Source: Hyphomicrobiales bacterium (lineage in GTDB: Bacteria > Pseudomonadota > Alphaproteobacteria > Rhizobiales > Rhizobiaceae). From it: a DNA stretch of 64,000 nt. Positions within the stretch are counted from its first letter, which is position 1, and the number at the start of each line of letters is the position of its first letter. The notes beneath the pieces are model-generated. The model searched no databases. It saw only the letters and a program-made list of their open reading frames with translations, and was not told where the DNA came from. Positions 35,899-43,879 of this stretch are shown piece after piece. The stretch spans positions 308,001 through 372,000 of the forward strand of contig UCIA01000003.1 of NCBI GenBank assembly GCA_900472295.1. The letters are read 5' to 3'. Both the position numbers and the translations under genes were made by a program.

Positions 35899-36126
35899 AT
35901 GATGGGAACGCCGCCAATGACCAAGATCATCCCGGAGAACAAAGCCCGTCAGGGGCGCTGGGGTTGGCATGGCCTGCGCATCCTGATCGCTGCAATGCTC
36001 CTGGCCTTCATCGCCTGGGGCATCGCCGAAATTTATGGCCAGAAGATCGATCCGAACACGCCCGCAAGCCAAGGGGAGCCAACCACTCAAAGCGCTCCAC
36101 CCAGCCAGGGGCAACCTGCCAAATAG
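35899..36126 (+). CDS. Small single-pass membrane protein under EcfG-type promoter
   Basis: The protein has 75 residues from ATG 35899; ATG 35917 would give 69. One membrane segment, LRILIAAMLLAFIAWGIAEI, is followed by a Q/P/S-rich tail (GEPTTQSAPPSQGQPAK) without structure. No family is recognised. Neither start has a strong ribosome-binding site, but the EcfG-type promoter in front and the clean membrane helix argue that the gene is real. Confidence 0.65.
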   Translation: MMGTPPMTKIIPENKARQGRWGWHGLRILIAAMLLAFIAWGIAEIYGQKIDPNTPASQGEPTTQSAPPSQGQPAK

Positions 36127-36152
36127 AGCTTTGCGTTTGGTGCCCGCCCGCA

Positions 36153-37073
36153 TCAGGCGGCCTTCGCCTGGGTGGCGCGCGCCGGGATCAGGACGTTCAA
36201 CGCGCCTGGATGAATCTGCACTTCTGTTTCGCGCTCCAGCTTGACCAGTTCGCCGTCGATGACGGCGCCGAACTTTTTGCTTGCGGTGTGGATTTTCACG
36301 ATAGCCTTGTCGGCCTGATGGATCTCGACATGGTCGCTGTCGCGCCATCTGCCGCGTGCCACGTCGAAGAAGAACTTGACCAACTCGCCGCGCTGCCTCG
36401 CCACGGTGACATAGATGCCGAGCACGCCGCCGGCAGGATTGTCGGCATAGGGCAGGTGACCTTCGCCGAAGAGGTTGTTGGAAATGCCGATGCCGCTGAT
36501 ACGAGTGACGATCTCGGCGTCGCCCACCGTCAGTGTTACCTTCATGGCTGGCGGATTGTTGATCGTCGTCCAGGCCGCCTTTGCCGAAGCGCGCATTTTC
36601 CCCAGGCGCGATGCGAACTCCATATTGTCGCGCAACTTCACCATCCTGGCATGCAGACCGATCGAGAACTGGTGCACGAAGGGCTGGCCATTGGCGCTGG
36701 CAATGTCGACCGCAATGACCTCACCGTCGGCAAAGGATGTCAGCGCCGCATCGAGGGTCTGCGGGATGCCCAGGCCGCGGGCGAACAGGTTCATGGTTCC
36801 AGCCGGCAGGACGGCCAGCGCCTTCTTTTTGTTCATCAGCCGCGCCGCAGCGGCCGAAATGGTGCCGTCGCCGCCGCCGGCGAGCACGACATCTATGCCG
36901 CGGCGCGAGGCGACCTTGTCCAAGGCTTCGACAATCTCCTTGCCGGCGACGATGTCGATGTCGATGGAGTGGCCGGCTGTTTCAAGCGTCTGGCGCATCC
37001 GCTCGGAAAATGCGGTAAGATCGGTCGTCCGCAAGGTGCCGCCGTCCCGGTTCAGCACCGCTGCAAATCGCAT
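36153..37073 (-). CDS. Diacylglycerol kinase-family lipid kinase
   Basis: The protein has 306 residues from ATG 37073. The frame stays open to 37181, but the promoter at 37124-37148 lies inside that extension, so the shorter form is correct. The catalytic signature VLAGGGDGTISAAAARL and LPAGTMNLFARGLGIP mark the DAGK_cat / YegS-like fold. SIGLHARMVKLRDN and KKFGAVIDGELVKL follow in the C-terminal beta domain. It phosphorylates a lipid such as diacylglycerol or a sphingoid base; the exact lipid is not predictable. It is a likely general stress gene. Confidence 0.88.
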   Translation of the reverse strand: MRFAAVLNRDGGTLRTTDLTAFSERMRQTLETAGHSIDIDIVAGKEIVEALDKVASRRGIDVVLAGGGDGTISAAAARLMNKKKALAVLPAGTMNLFARGLGIPQTLDAALTSFADGEVIAVDIASANGQPFVHQFSIGLHARMVKLRDNMEFASRLGKMRASAKAAWTTINNPPAMKVTLTVGDAEIVTRISGIGISNNLFGEGHLPYADNPAGGVLGIYVTVARQRGELVKFFFDVARGRWRDSDHVEIHQADKAIVKIHTASKKFGAVIDGELVKLERETEVQIHPGALNVLIPARATQAKAA

Positions 37074-37123
37074 GCCCCACTCCGTAGTCTTTTGAGCGGC
37101 TGGAATGCCCAGCCACAGGCTGA

Positions 37124-37148
37124 AACGGGCAAGCCTGATAAAGGTTCC
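37124..37148 (-). promoter_or_regulatory. EcfG-type promoter for the lipid kinase gene
   Basis: The minus strand has GGAAC (37148-37144), 16 bp, CGTT (37127-37124). It decides the start codon of the 36153 gene. Confidence 0.85.
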
Positions 37149-37218
37149 ATGGGTCGAGTGCGAAATGTCAGGCGATTCCACGGACTTGGCCGAGTGGCCA
37201 CGCTACCTGTGTTTTTTC

Positions 37219-37243
37219 GGAACCTGCCTGTGGTCACGGCGTT
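37219..37243 (+). promoter_or_regulatory. EcfG-type promoter for the PRC-barrel gene
   Basis: GGAAC (37219-37223), 16 bp, CGTT (37240-37243), divergent from the lipid kinase promoter 71 bp away. Confidence 0.86.
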
Positions 37244-37330
37244 GTGAACTCAGTGGACGCGCCGCATTCGCCTTCCCGGACCTCTTTTACCGGGCGTGGC
37301 GCGCATCAGTTCACATAAGGAGACCCAATC

Positions 37331-38653
37331 ATGATCCGCACACTTTTTGCCACGACCGCCCTCGCGACGTTGATTGCCACGGGCGCCTTTGCGCAGTCGA
37401 CAACGACACCGGCGCCGGCTGCGCCCGCGACAATTGCCCCTGCGGCCCAGCAGGCCGATGGCGCACTGATGACTAACGTCATCGGCGAATCCGTCTACAA
37501 TGGCACCGCCGAAGATGCGCAGAAGATCGGCGACGTCAGCGACGTCGTCTTCGATGAAAACGGTCAGGCGAAATCCGCCATCATCGGCGTCGGCGGTTTT
37601 CTCGGCATAGGCAGCAAGGATGTCGCCTTCAACTATAGCGAGCTGAAATGGGTCGAGAAGAATGGAGACCGCTGGCTGGTCGCCGAGACAACCAAGGAAG
37701 CGCTGACGGCGCTGCCGGACTTCGACAAGAAGGCGTATGAGCCGGCGCCCGCGCCAGCTTCGACCGACAGTGCGCAGAATGATCCGCAGAAGCCCACCGA
37801 TCTCAACGCGACACCGTCTGAGCCGGTTGTGAAACGCGCTGAAGGCAATCTTGCCACCAACATTGTTGGCGAGACCGTCTATAACGGCACTGCCGACGAT
37901 GCCGAGAAGATCGGCGACGTCAACGACATCGTGCTGACCAAGGACGGCAAGGCGCAATCGCTGGTTATCGGCGTCGGCGGCTTCCTCGGCATGGGCGAAA
38001 AGAACGTCGCCTATGATTTCGCCAAGGCCGCGTGGGCCGAGAAGAATGGCGATCGCTGGCTGGTGGCGCAGACGACCAAGGAAGAACTGCAGGCGCAGCC
38101 GGATTTCGACCGCAAGGTCTATGATCCGGTGCCGGTGACGACAATGTCTGATGCCACCTCTTCCTCCGCACCAGCGCCCGCTGCCCCTGCAACCACTGCT
38201 CCGGCAGCCCCGGCCGATACGGCCGCGCCAATGGACAAGACAGCCGAGGCGCCGGCGGCCACGTCTCCTGACGTGAAGGCCACCGACCCGACGCAAACGG
38301 CGGCGATCGACAAGTCGACGTTGACCGAAATGCCGGTTGGCGAGATCAGGGGTGACGATCTGAAAGGCACGACCGTCTATGGCGCCAATGACGCCAGGGT
38401 CGGCGAGATCGGTGATGTCGTGCTGGCGCCGGACAGCAAGCCCGACGCGGTCATCGTCGATGTCGGCGGCTTCCTTGGCATCGGTGAAAAGGAAGTGGCG
38501 GTCGGCATGGATAATCTCAAAATCATGACCGACAAGGACGGCAACAAGTACCTCTACACGACCTTTACCAAGGAACAGCTTGAGGCACAGGCCGCCTATG
38601 ACAAGGGCAGCTATGCCGAGAAGCGCGACGAGCAGCGCTTGATCCTGCGTTAA
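37331..38653 (+). CDS. Secreted protein with three PRC-barrel domains
   Basis: The protein has 440 residues. A signal peptide covers about 1-22 (ending GAFAQST). Three PRC-barrel repeats follow, each with the pattern VYNG-IGDV-VGGFLGIG: about 45-135, 170-260 and 335-430. Ala/Pro/Thr-rich linkers separate them (APAPAAPATTAPAAP). PRC-barrels bind protein or small-molecule partners; periplasmic three-copy forms are common in rhizobial stress regulons. The third repeat is the most divergent and lacks the KNGDRWLVA block of the first two. AAGGAGACCC precedes the ATG. A strong terminator follows. Confidence 0.9.
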   Translation: MIRTLFATTALATLIATGAFAQSTTTPAPAAPATIAPAAQQADGALMTNVIGESVYNGTAEDAQKIGDVSDVVFDENGQAKSAIIGVGGFLGIGSKDVAFNYSELKWVEKNGDRWLVAETTKEALTALPDFDKKAYEPAPAPASTDSAQNDPQKPTDLNATPSEPVVKRAEGNLATNIVGETVYNGTADDAEKIGDVNDIVLTKDGKAQSLVIGVGGFLGMGEKNVAYDFAKAAWAEKNGDRWLVAQTTKEELQAQPDFDRKVYDPVPVTTMSDATSSSAPAPAAPATTAPAAPADTAAPMDKTAEAPAATSPDVKATDPTQTAAIDKSTLTEMPVGEIRGDDLKGTTVYGANDARVGEIGDVVLAPDSKPDAVIVDVGGFLGIGEKEVAVGMDNLKIMTDKDGNKYLYTTFTKEQLEAQAAYDKGSYAEKRDEQRLILR

Positions 38654-38671
38654 TTTCGCGGCAGCACTAAA

Positions 38672-38701
38672 GAGGCCCGTGCCGACAACGGCGCGGGCCT
38701 C
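38672..38701. terminator. Bidirectional terminator between PRC-barrel and sulfatase genes
   Basis: GAGGCCCGTGCCG / CGGCGCGGGCCTC (one T-G mismatch) with loop ACAA is flanked by an A/T-rich stretch on each side. Confidence 0.8.
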
Positions 38702-38707
38702 GATTTG

Positions 38708-40264
38708 TCAAAAGGGGGGCGCGCTCGCGACATGCCCAGCGACGCCATCCTCGGTCAGTTCGGCCAGCGCCAGCGACTGGTCGAGGTGCTTGGCCCGCCA
38801 GTCAAGCAGCCTTTCGGCGCACTTCAGCCGCACCGCTAGATAGGACGGATCCATCGCAACGTTGGTCAGTTCGCCCGGATCCTTTTTCAGATCGAACAGC
38901 AGAGGCGGGAGGCCACCGCCGAAATGCACGTATTTGAAGTTTTCCGTGCGGATGACGGCGAGGTTGCACTGGCGCGAGCCGATGCCGAAATGCTGCTCGG
39001 CTTCGCCGGCGGCAATCGAGCGGAAATCGAACTCCCAATGCGCGGCGTCACGCCAATCCCTTGGTGTCTCGTTCTCCAGGAATGGTTTTAGCGAGCGTCC
39101 GTCGAGATGCGGCTGGGCGTCGGCATCCAGCAGATCGAGCAAGGTCGGAAAGATGTCGACGGCCTCGGTGAAATGATCGATGGTCGAGCCGGCCGTCTTG
39201 CCGCGGCGCGGGTCGCGCAGGATCAGCGGGATGTGGTAGCTGCCGTCGAAAAAGCCGCCTTTGCCGAGCATGAAATGGTCGCCCATCATCTCGGCATGAT
39301 CCGAGGTCAGCACGATGACGGTGTCGTCCCATGCGTCAGCGTCCTTGATCGCCTGCCAGATGCGGCCGAGTTGTGCATCGACCTCCGAAATCATGCCGTA
39401 ATAGATCGCGCGGATGGCGCGGATGTTGTCGTCGCCCCAGTCGCGCACCTGGCCGTCCGTGCCGGGGCGGAAGCTCTTTCGCTTCTGGCGGCCGAGGTCG
39501 TAGGCGAGATAGGGATGGCTTTCTGCTTCCACCTGCCAGCTTTCCTGGCGGCGGAAGGCCGGGCCGTTGGCCGGATCGTACAGCGTGTTGTAAGGCGCCG
39601 GCACGATGAAGGGCGGATGCGGGCTGATGAAGGAGACATGCGCGAACCATGGCGCATCCTGCTCGCCCAGCCAGCGAATGAACTCGCCGGCGAGGAAGGC
39701 GGTCGGCGTCTCGTCTTTGGAATAGACAGGCGGCGCATTGGTCACGGCGTCGCCTGCTTTCTCGCCGACGGGGCGATGAATGCCGGGAGAGCCGGCGCTG
39801 GTGTCGACGCCACGTGACTTCAGCCATGACAGCCATTGTTTTTGATGTTCGGGCAGAGCCTGCCGCACGCTGAAGCCGGGCAGCACGCCCTCATAGCTCT
39901 GCAGCCGGGGGTCGCCCGGCGCCATCGTGCGCGGGTCGAGCGAAACGTCGGTGTAGCCGAACAGCGTCGGATCGTAGCCCAGCGCGCGCGCCGACAGGGC
40001 GATGTTGCCATGACGGGCGTCGAGCGGCGTGCCGTTGCGGCAGACGCGGTTGTTCATCTGGTAGAGGCCGGTGTAGAGGCAGGCGCGGGCTGGAGAGCAC
40101 GGAGCCGCGCCGCCGAAATGGCGCTTGAAAAGGACGCCCTCGGCGGCAAGCGCATCCGCATTCGGCGTCTTAGTCACCGGATGGCCGACAGCCGAGAGGC
40201 AGTCGCCTCGCCATTGGTCGCAGGAGATCAGGAGGATGTTCGGACGTCTGCTTTTCGCGGCCAA
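38708..40264 (-). CDS. Phosphonate monoester hydrolase / sulfatase-like enzyme
   Basis: The protein has 518 residues; the start is a TTG at 40264 with AGGA eight bases upstream. Alkaline-phosphatase-superfamily features are the metal ligands in LLISCDQWRGD, the modification motif CSPARACLYTG (formylglycine formed from the cysteine) and SDHAEMMGDH for the second metal ligands. Length and motif order follow rhizobial phosphonate monoester hydrolase (PMH) more closely than choline sulfatase. It would hydrolyse phosphate or sulfate mono/diesters in the cytoplasm, as no signal peptide is visible. It needs a formylglycine-generating enzyme, not seen in this window. Confidence 0.85.
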   Translation of the reverse strand: MAAKSRRPNILLISCDQWRGDCLSAVGHPVTKTPNADALAAEGVLFKRHFGGAAPCSPARACLYTGLYQMNNRVCRNGTPLDARHGNIALSARALGYDPTLFGYTDVSLDPRTMAPGDPRLQSYEGVLPGFSVRQALPEHQKQWLSWLKSRGVDTSAGSPGIHRPVGEKAGDAVTNAPPVYSKDETPTAFLAGEFIRWLGEQDAPWFAHVSFISPHPPFIVPAPYNTLYDPANGPAFRRQESWQVEAESHPYLAYDLGRQKRKSFRPGTDGQVRDWGDDNIRAIRAIYYGMISEVDAQLGRIWQAIKDADAWDDTVIVLTSDHAEMMGDHFMLGKGGFFDGSYHIPLILRDPRRGKTAGSTIDHFTEAVDIFPTLLDLLDADAQPHLDGRSLKPFLENETPRDWRDAAHWEFDFRSIAAGEAEQHFGIGSRQCNLAVIRTENFKYVHFGGGLPPLLFDLKKDPGELTNVAMDPSYLAVRLKCAERLLDWRAKHLDQSLALAELTEDGVAGHVASAPPF

Positions 40265-40346
40265 TGGATGTATCCTGTCACGTCGGGAAGACGTTCAATG
40301 AACCGGATTCTGGCAGCGGCGCAAGTCTGTCGCTCTTGCTGAAATG

Positions 40347-40372
40347 GTGAACGAAATTTTTCTGTCGTTCAC
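40347..40372. promoter_or_regulatory. Inverted repeat in the sulfatase/mhqO divergent region
   Basis: GTGAACGA-N10-TCGTTCAC is an exact 8-bp dyad. Copies of AGGATACA/TGTATCCT lie at 40269-40276, 40377-40384 and 40421-40428. They are candidate operators; no regulator gene is adjacent. Confidence 0.5.
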
Positions 40373-40484
40373 TATTAGGATACAGTCCATCCTGAGTTTG
40401 CTGCCTTTGCCATGGCCGGGTGTATCCTCATATTGGCGTGGACAGCGGCGAGGGCCGCACAGAACCAAGGGAAGGAGCAAGACA

Positions 40485-41417
40485 ATGCTCGACCAGATCA
40501 AGGGCCTGCATCACGTGACGTCGATGGCCGGCGATGCACGCCAGAACAATGATTTCTTCACCCACAAGCTCGGCCTGCGCCGGGTCAAGAAGACCGTCAA
40601 TTTCGACGCCCCCGATGTCTATCACCTCTACTATGGCGACGAGCACGGCACGCCCGGCTCGGTGATGACCTATTTTCCGTTCCCGGACATTGCCAGGGGC
40701 CGCCACGGCGTTGGCGAGGTCGGCACCACCGCCTATTCGGTGCCGACAGGTACGCTTGGCTATTGGGAAAAGCGTTTCGCCGATGAGGGCGTTTCCGGTC
40801 TCTCCCGCGAGGACACGTTCGGTGAGAAGCGCCTCGCCTTTGCTGGTCCCGATGGCGACGGGTTCGCGCTGGTCGAGGACAAGGCCGACAGCCGCGCGCC
40901 GTGGCTGAAGGGGGGCGTTCCCGCCGACGAGGCGATCCGCGGCTTCCATTCGGTGTCGCTGCGCCTCAAGGATGGCGGCGCCACTGAAGAGCTGTTGAAG
41001 TTCATGGGCTATGAGCAAGTCGACAAATCCGGCAATGTCAGCCGGCTGGCGGTGAAGAACGGCAACGGCGCCGATGTCGTCGACATCGAATCGCTGCCGA
41101 CGGCTGGCTTCGCCAATCTCGGCGCCGGCTCGGTGCATCATGTCGCCTTCGCGGTGGAAAACCGCGCCAAGCAGCTCGAAGTGCGCAAGGCGCTGATCGA
41201 TACGGGCTATGGCGTGACACCGGTGATCGACCGCGACTATTTCTGGGCGATCTACTTCCGCACGCCAGGCGGCGTGCTGTTCGAAGTCGCCACCAACGAG
41301 CCTGGCTTCGACCGCGACGAGGATACGGCGCATCTCGGCGAGGCGCTGAAGCTGCCGACGCAGCATCAGCATCTCAGGCCCTATCTCGAAGAACATCTGC
41401 AGAAGCTGGAAGGCTGA
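40485..41417 (+). CDS. mhqO: Ring-cleaving dioxygenase, VOC family (MhqO-like)
   Basis: The protein has 310 residues from ATG 40485, behind GGAAGGAG. Two VOC halves: the first opens GLHHVTSMAGDARQNNDFF and the second GFHSVSLRL, then GSVHHVAFAVEN. It ends the metal site with IYFRTPGGVLFEVATNEPGF. This is the LinE/MhqO-type hydroquinone dioxygenase group. The next gene, 5 bp on, is an MhqD-like hydrolase; the same pair detoxifies methylhydroquinone in Bacillus subtilis. The assignment rests on family and gene order, not on substrate evidence. Confidence 0.85.
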   Translation: MLDQIKGLHHVTSMAGDARQNNDFFTHKLGLRRVKKTVNFDAPDVYHLYYGDEHGTPGSVMTYFPFPDIARGRHGVGEVGTTAYSVPTGTLGYWEKRFADEGVSGLSREDTFGEKRLAFAGPDGDGFALVEDKADSRAPWLKGGVPADEAIRGFHSVSLRLKDGGATEELLKFMGYEQVDKSGNVSRLAVKNGNGADVVDIESLPTAGFANLGAGSVHHVAFAVENRAKQLEVRKALIDTGYGVTPVIDRDYFWAIYFRTPGGVLFEVATNEPGFDRDEDTAHLGEALKLPTQHQHLRPYLEEHLQKLEG

Positions 41418-41422
41418 AGACA

Positions 41423-42046
41423 ATGAGCAAGGACGCTTACATCCACAAGGCGCTGCCGGGTTCGCCCGGCGGCCCGCTGCTCTTCGTCTTCCACGGCACC
41501 GGGGCGGACGAAAGCCAGTTGCTGTTGCTGGGACGCGATCTTGCGCCCCAGGCAACCATCGTGTCGCCGCGCGGCGATGTTTCCGAACATGGCGCCGCGC
41601 GCTTCTTCCGCCGCACCGGCGAGGGTGTCTATGACATGGACGACCTAGCGCGGGCGACTGGCAAGATGGCTGATTTCATCAAGGCGCAGATCGCGGCGGC
41701 AAAGCCGTCGTCGGTGCTCGGCCTTGGCTACTCCAACGGCGCCAACATCCTGGCTTCGGTGGTGTTCGCCGCACCTGAGCTGTTCGATGCGGCGGTGCTG
41801 ATGCATCCGCTGATCCCGTTCGAACCTGAGGTGAAGGGCAGCCTTGCCGGTCGGCGCATCCTGGTCACCGCCGGCAAGCGCGACCCTATCTGCCCACCGA
41901 ATCTGACGTCGCGGCTGGAAGCCTATTTGCGCGCCGATGGCGCCGATGTCACAGTGGAATGGCACGATGGCGGCCACGAAGTGCGGCCAAACGAGATCGA
42001 AGCGGCAAGGCGACTTTTCGCCGATGTGCCGGTTGAAGGAGCCTGA
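41423..42046 (+). CDS. Alpha/beta hydrolase, MhqD-like carboxylesterase
   Basis: The protein has 207 residues of the phospholipase/carboxylesterase family. The oxyanion region is FVFHGTGADESQ. The nucleophile serine is in LGLGYSNGANIL, the aspartate in VTAGKRDPICPP and the histidine in DGGHEVRP, so the triad is complete. In the MhqD setting it would hydrolyse products of quinone ring cleavage or thiol adducts. It is coupled to the dioxygenase upstream (5-bp gap) and the GNAT gene downstream (3-bp gap). Confidence 0.88.
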   Translation: MSKDAYIHKALPGSPGGPLLFVFHGTGADESQLLLLGRDLAPQATIVSPRGDVSEHGAARFFRRTGEGVYDMDDLARATGKMADFIKAQIAAAKPSSVLGLGYSNGANILASVVFAAPELFDAAVLMHPLIPFEPEVKGSLAGRRILVTAGKRDPICPPNLTSRLEAYLRADGADVTVEWHDGGHEVRPNEIEAARRLFADVPVEGA

Positions 42047-42049
42047 GCC

Positions 42050-42349
42050 ATGCCTGATCAATTGCCTGATATCGAACTGGAGGACCGCGGCTCGAAGGGC
42101 CGCTATGTCCTGCGCGGGCCTGATGGTGCCGAGGCGGAGATGACTTTCACCAAGATCGGCGAGCACCAGCTCATCATCGATCACACCGAAGTGCCGGACG
42201 TATTTCGCGGCCAGGGCGCCGGGCTTCGGCTCGTAACCCGCGCCGTCGAGGATGCGCGGGCAGTGGGCAAGAAGATCATCCCGCTCTGCCCGTTCGCCAA
42301 CGCCCAGTTCCGCCGCCACCCGGAATGGGCTGATGTGCTGAAGCAATAG
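42050..42349 (+). CDS. Small GNAT-fold acetyltransferase (YjdJ/GTNAT-like)
   Basis: The protein has 99 residues, the short acetyltransferase form. The acetyl-CoA loop is VPDVFRGQGAGLRLV, followed by ARAVGKKIIPLCPFANAQFRRHPEW, the standard ending of this family. The acceptor is unknown; close relatives are found near many unrelated genes. It starts 3 bp after the hydrolase, so it is third in the mhqO operon. Hairpins after its stop suggest transcription ends here. Confidence 0.88.
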   Translation: MPDQLPDIELEDRGSKGRYVLRGPDGAEAEMTFTKIGEHQLIIDHTEVPDVFRGQGAGLRLVTRAVEDARAVGKKIIPLCPFANAQFRRHPEWADVLKQ

Positions 42350-42375
42350 GGTGAGCAGCCGGTTCGCGAAGCGAA

Positions 42376-42400
42376 TTCATCGTGCCGGTGGCACGATGAA
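42376..42400. repeat. Intergenic hairpin cluster after the mhqO operon
   Basis: The perfect 11-bp stem TTCATCGTGCC / GGCACGATGAA with loop GGT is followed by GCCGG and GCTGC stems to about 42440. It probably acts as a terminator and looks like a dispersed palindromic unit. The rest of 42350-42573 shows no gene. Confidence 0.65.
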
Positions 42401-42573
42401 AGGCCGGCGAACGCCGGGACGCTGCGAAGCAGCGGGGACCCGGCAGGTGGATCGGAGCCGCTCAGCCACAAGAGCGAACACGTCTCTGGCATTTGCGCAG
42501 TTCGGCCTTCTTGCCTAAGTACACAGTTCGCTGCGGTTCGTCCGCTCCTGCCAACTGACCGAATGGCTTCCTG

Positions 42574-43632
42574 ATGACCGAATCCGATATCGTCCCCGTC
42601 TTCGACGGCCACAACGACACGCTGCTGAGACTGTACCAGTCGAAGGACACGGATGTCGAAAAGCTGTTCATCGAGGGGACGCAAGGCGGCCATATCGATT
42701 TGCCGCGCGCCAAGAAGGGCGGCTTTGCCGGCGGCATGTTCGCAATCTTCCCGCCGCCGGTCGAGAAGGCCAAGCGTAGCGCCGTGCCGCCGGCGCCGAG
42801 CGACAATGAGCCGCTGCCGCCGGAACTGCCGCGCACTGACGCGCTGACGTCCACCATCGGCATGGCCTCGATCCTGTTTCGGCTGGAGCGGGCCGGCGCG
42901 CTGACCGTCTGCCGCAGTGCCGGCGATGTGCGCAACGCCATGGCGAAAGGCTCGATCGCCGCGGTGTTCCACATCGAAGGCGTCGAGGCGATCGACCCGG
43001 AACTCACTTTGCTCGACGTGCTCTATGAAGCCGGCCTGCGCTCGCTCGGAATCGTCTGGAGCCGGCCCAACGCCTTTGGCCATGGCGTGCCGTTCCGCTT
43101 TCCCTCCTCGCCCGACACCGGGCCGGGGCTGACCGATGCCGGCAAGGCGCTGGTCAAGGCCTGCAACCAGCTTAAGATCATGATCGACCTGTCGCATCTC
43201 AACGAAAAAGGCTTTCGCGATGTCGCCGCGCTCAGCGATGCGCCGCTGGTCGCCACCCATTCGAACGTGCATGCGCTGTGCACCCATTCGCGCAATTTGA
43301 CCGACTGGCAGCTCGGCGCCATCCGCGAAACCGGCGGCATGGTCGGGCTGAATTTCGCCACCGGCTTCCTGCGCGAGGACGGGCGGATGAACTCGGACAC
43401 CAGCCTCGACATCATGGTGCGCCATGTCGATTCGCTGCTGCAGGCGCTGGGCGAGGACGGTGTCGGCCTTGGCTCGGACTTTGACGGGGCGATGATCCCG
43501 GCCGTCATAAGCGACGTCGCCGGTCTGCCGAAGCTGATCGATGCGCTCGCCGCGCGTGGTTTCGGGCGCGCATTGATCGAAAAGATCGCCTATCGCAACT
43601 GGCTCAACGTTCTGGAACGTACGATCGGCTAA
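42574..43632 (+). CDS. Membrane dipeptidase, M19 family
   Basis: The protein has 352 residues. Zinc ligands are seen in DGHNDTLLRLY, the bridging glutamate in FHIEGVEAID, and further histidines in ATHSNVHALCTHSRNLTD. GLGSDFDGAMIP supplies the last aspartate. M19 enzymes cleave dipeptides, also D-amino acid forms. It lacks a lipoprotein signal and is probably cytoplasmic. It converges on the amine-catabolism operon, overlapping the last gene by 4 bp. It may therefore belong to a separate pathway. Confidence 0.92.
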   Translation: MTESDIVPVFDGHNDTLLRLYQSKDTDVEKLFIEGTQGGHIDLPRAKKGGFAGGMFAIFPPPVEKAKRSAVPPAPSDNEPLPPELPRTDALTSTIGMASILFRLERAGALTVCRSAGDVRNAMAKGSIAAVFHIEGVEAIDPELTLLDVLYEAGLRSLGIVWSRPNAFGHGVPFRFPSSPDTGPGLTDAGKALVKACNQLKIMIDLSHLNEKGFRDVAALSDAPLVATHSNVHALCTHSRNLTDWQLGAIRETGGMVGLNFATGFLREDGRMNSDTSLDIMVRHVDSLLQALGEDGVGLGSDFDGAMIPAVISDVAGLPKLIDALAARGFGRALIEKIAYRNWLNVLERTIG

Positions 43633-43877
43633 GCGCCCATGCGCTTCAGCCAGTCCTGGCCGGTGCCGCGATCCCTGATGATGGGCAGCGGATTTTCGGA
43701 GTCCAGCCGCGCGCAGATGCGGTAGACCTCGAGCGTCTCGGCGCTCATCTCGCCGCGTTTGTAGAAGAACATGGCGGCGGCATAGCGCGTGCGGCCCGAC
43801 CATTTTTCGCCCAGCGGCGTGTTGACCAGTTGCCACTGTTCGGCGGCTTCCGCCGCATCATCCGGTTCGTCGGCCAT
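43629..43877 (-). CDS. Small conserved protein at the end of the oxidoreductase operon
   Basis: The protein has 82 residues from ATG 43877. The sequence TPLGEKWSGRTRYAAAMFFY and the C-terminal IIRDRGTGQDWLKRMGA look like a compact soluble domain. No family is recognised. It begins 2 bp after the aminomethyltransferase stop, so it is translated with it. Its last 4 bp overlap the dipeptidase. It may be a subunit or accessory of the operon enzymes. Confidence 0.75.
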   Translation of the reverse strand: MADEPDDAAEAAEQWQLVNTPLGEKWSGRTRYAAAMFFYKRGEMSAETLEVYRICARLDSENPLPIIRDRGTGQDWLKRMGA

Positions 43878-43879
43878 GG

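Noticed and set aside
34491..37247. 918-codon plus-strand frame across 34.5-37.2 kb
   Set aside because: It runs antisense to the GAF-PAS kinase and lipid kinase, through two promoters and the small 35899 gene, and shows no recognisable domain.
38708..40264. Choline sulfatase (betC)
   Set aside because: A BetI-like gene is in the window, but it lies 9 kb away behind another operator. Motif order and length follow phosphonate monoester hydrolases more closely, and no betaine synthesis genes adjoin.
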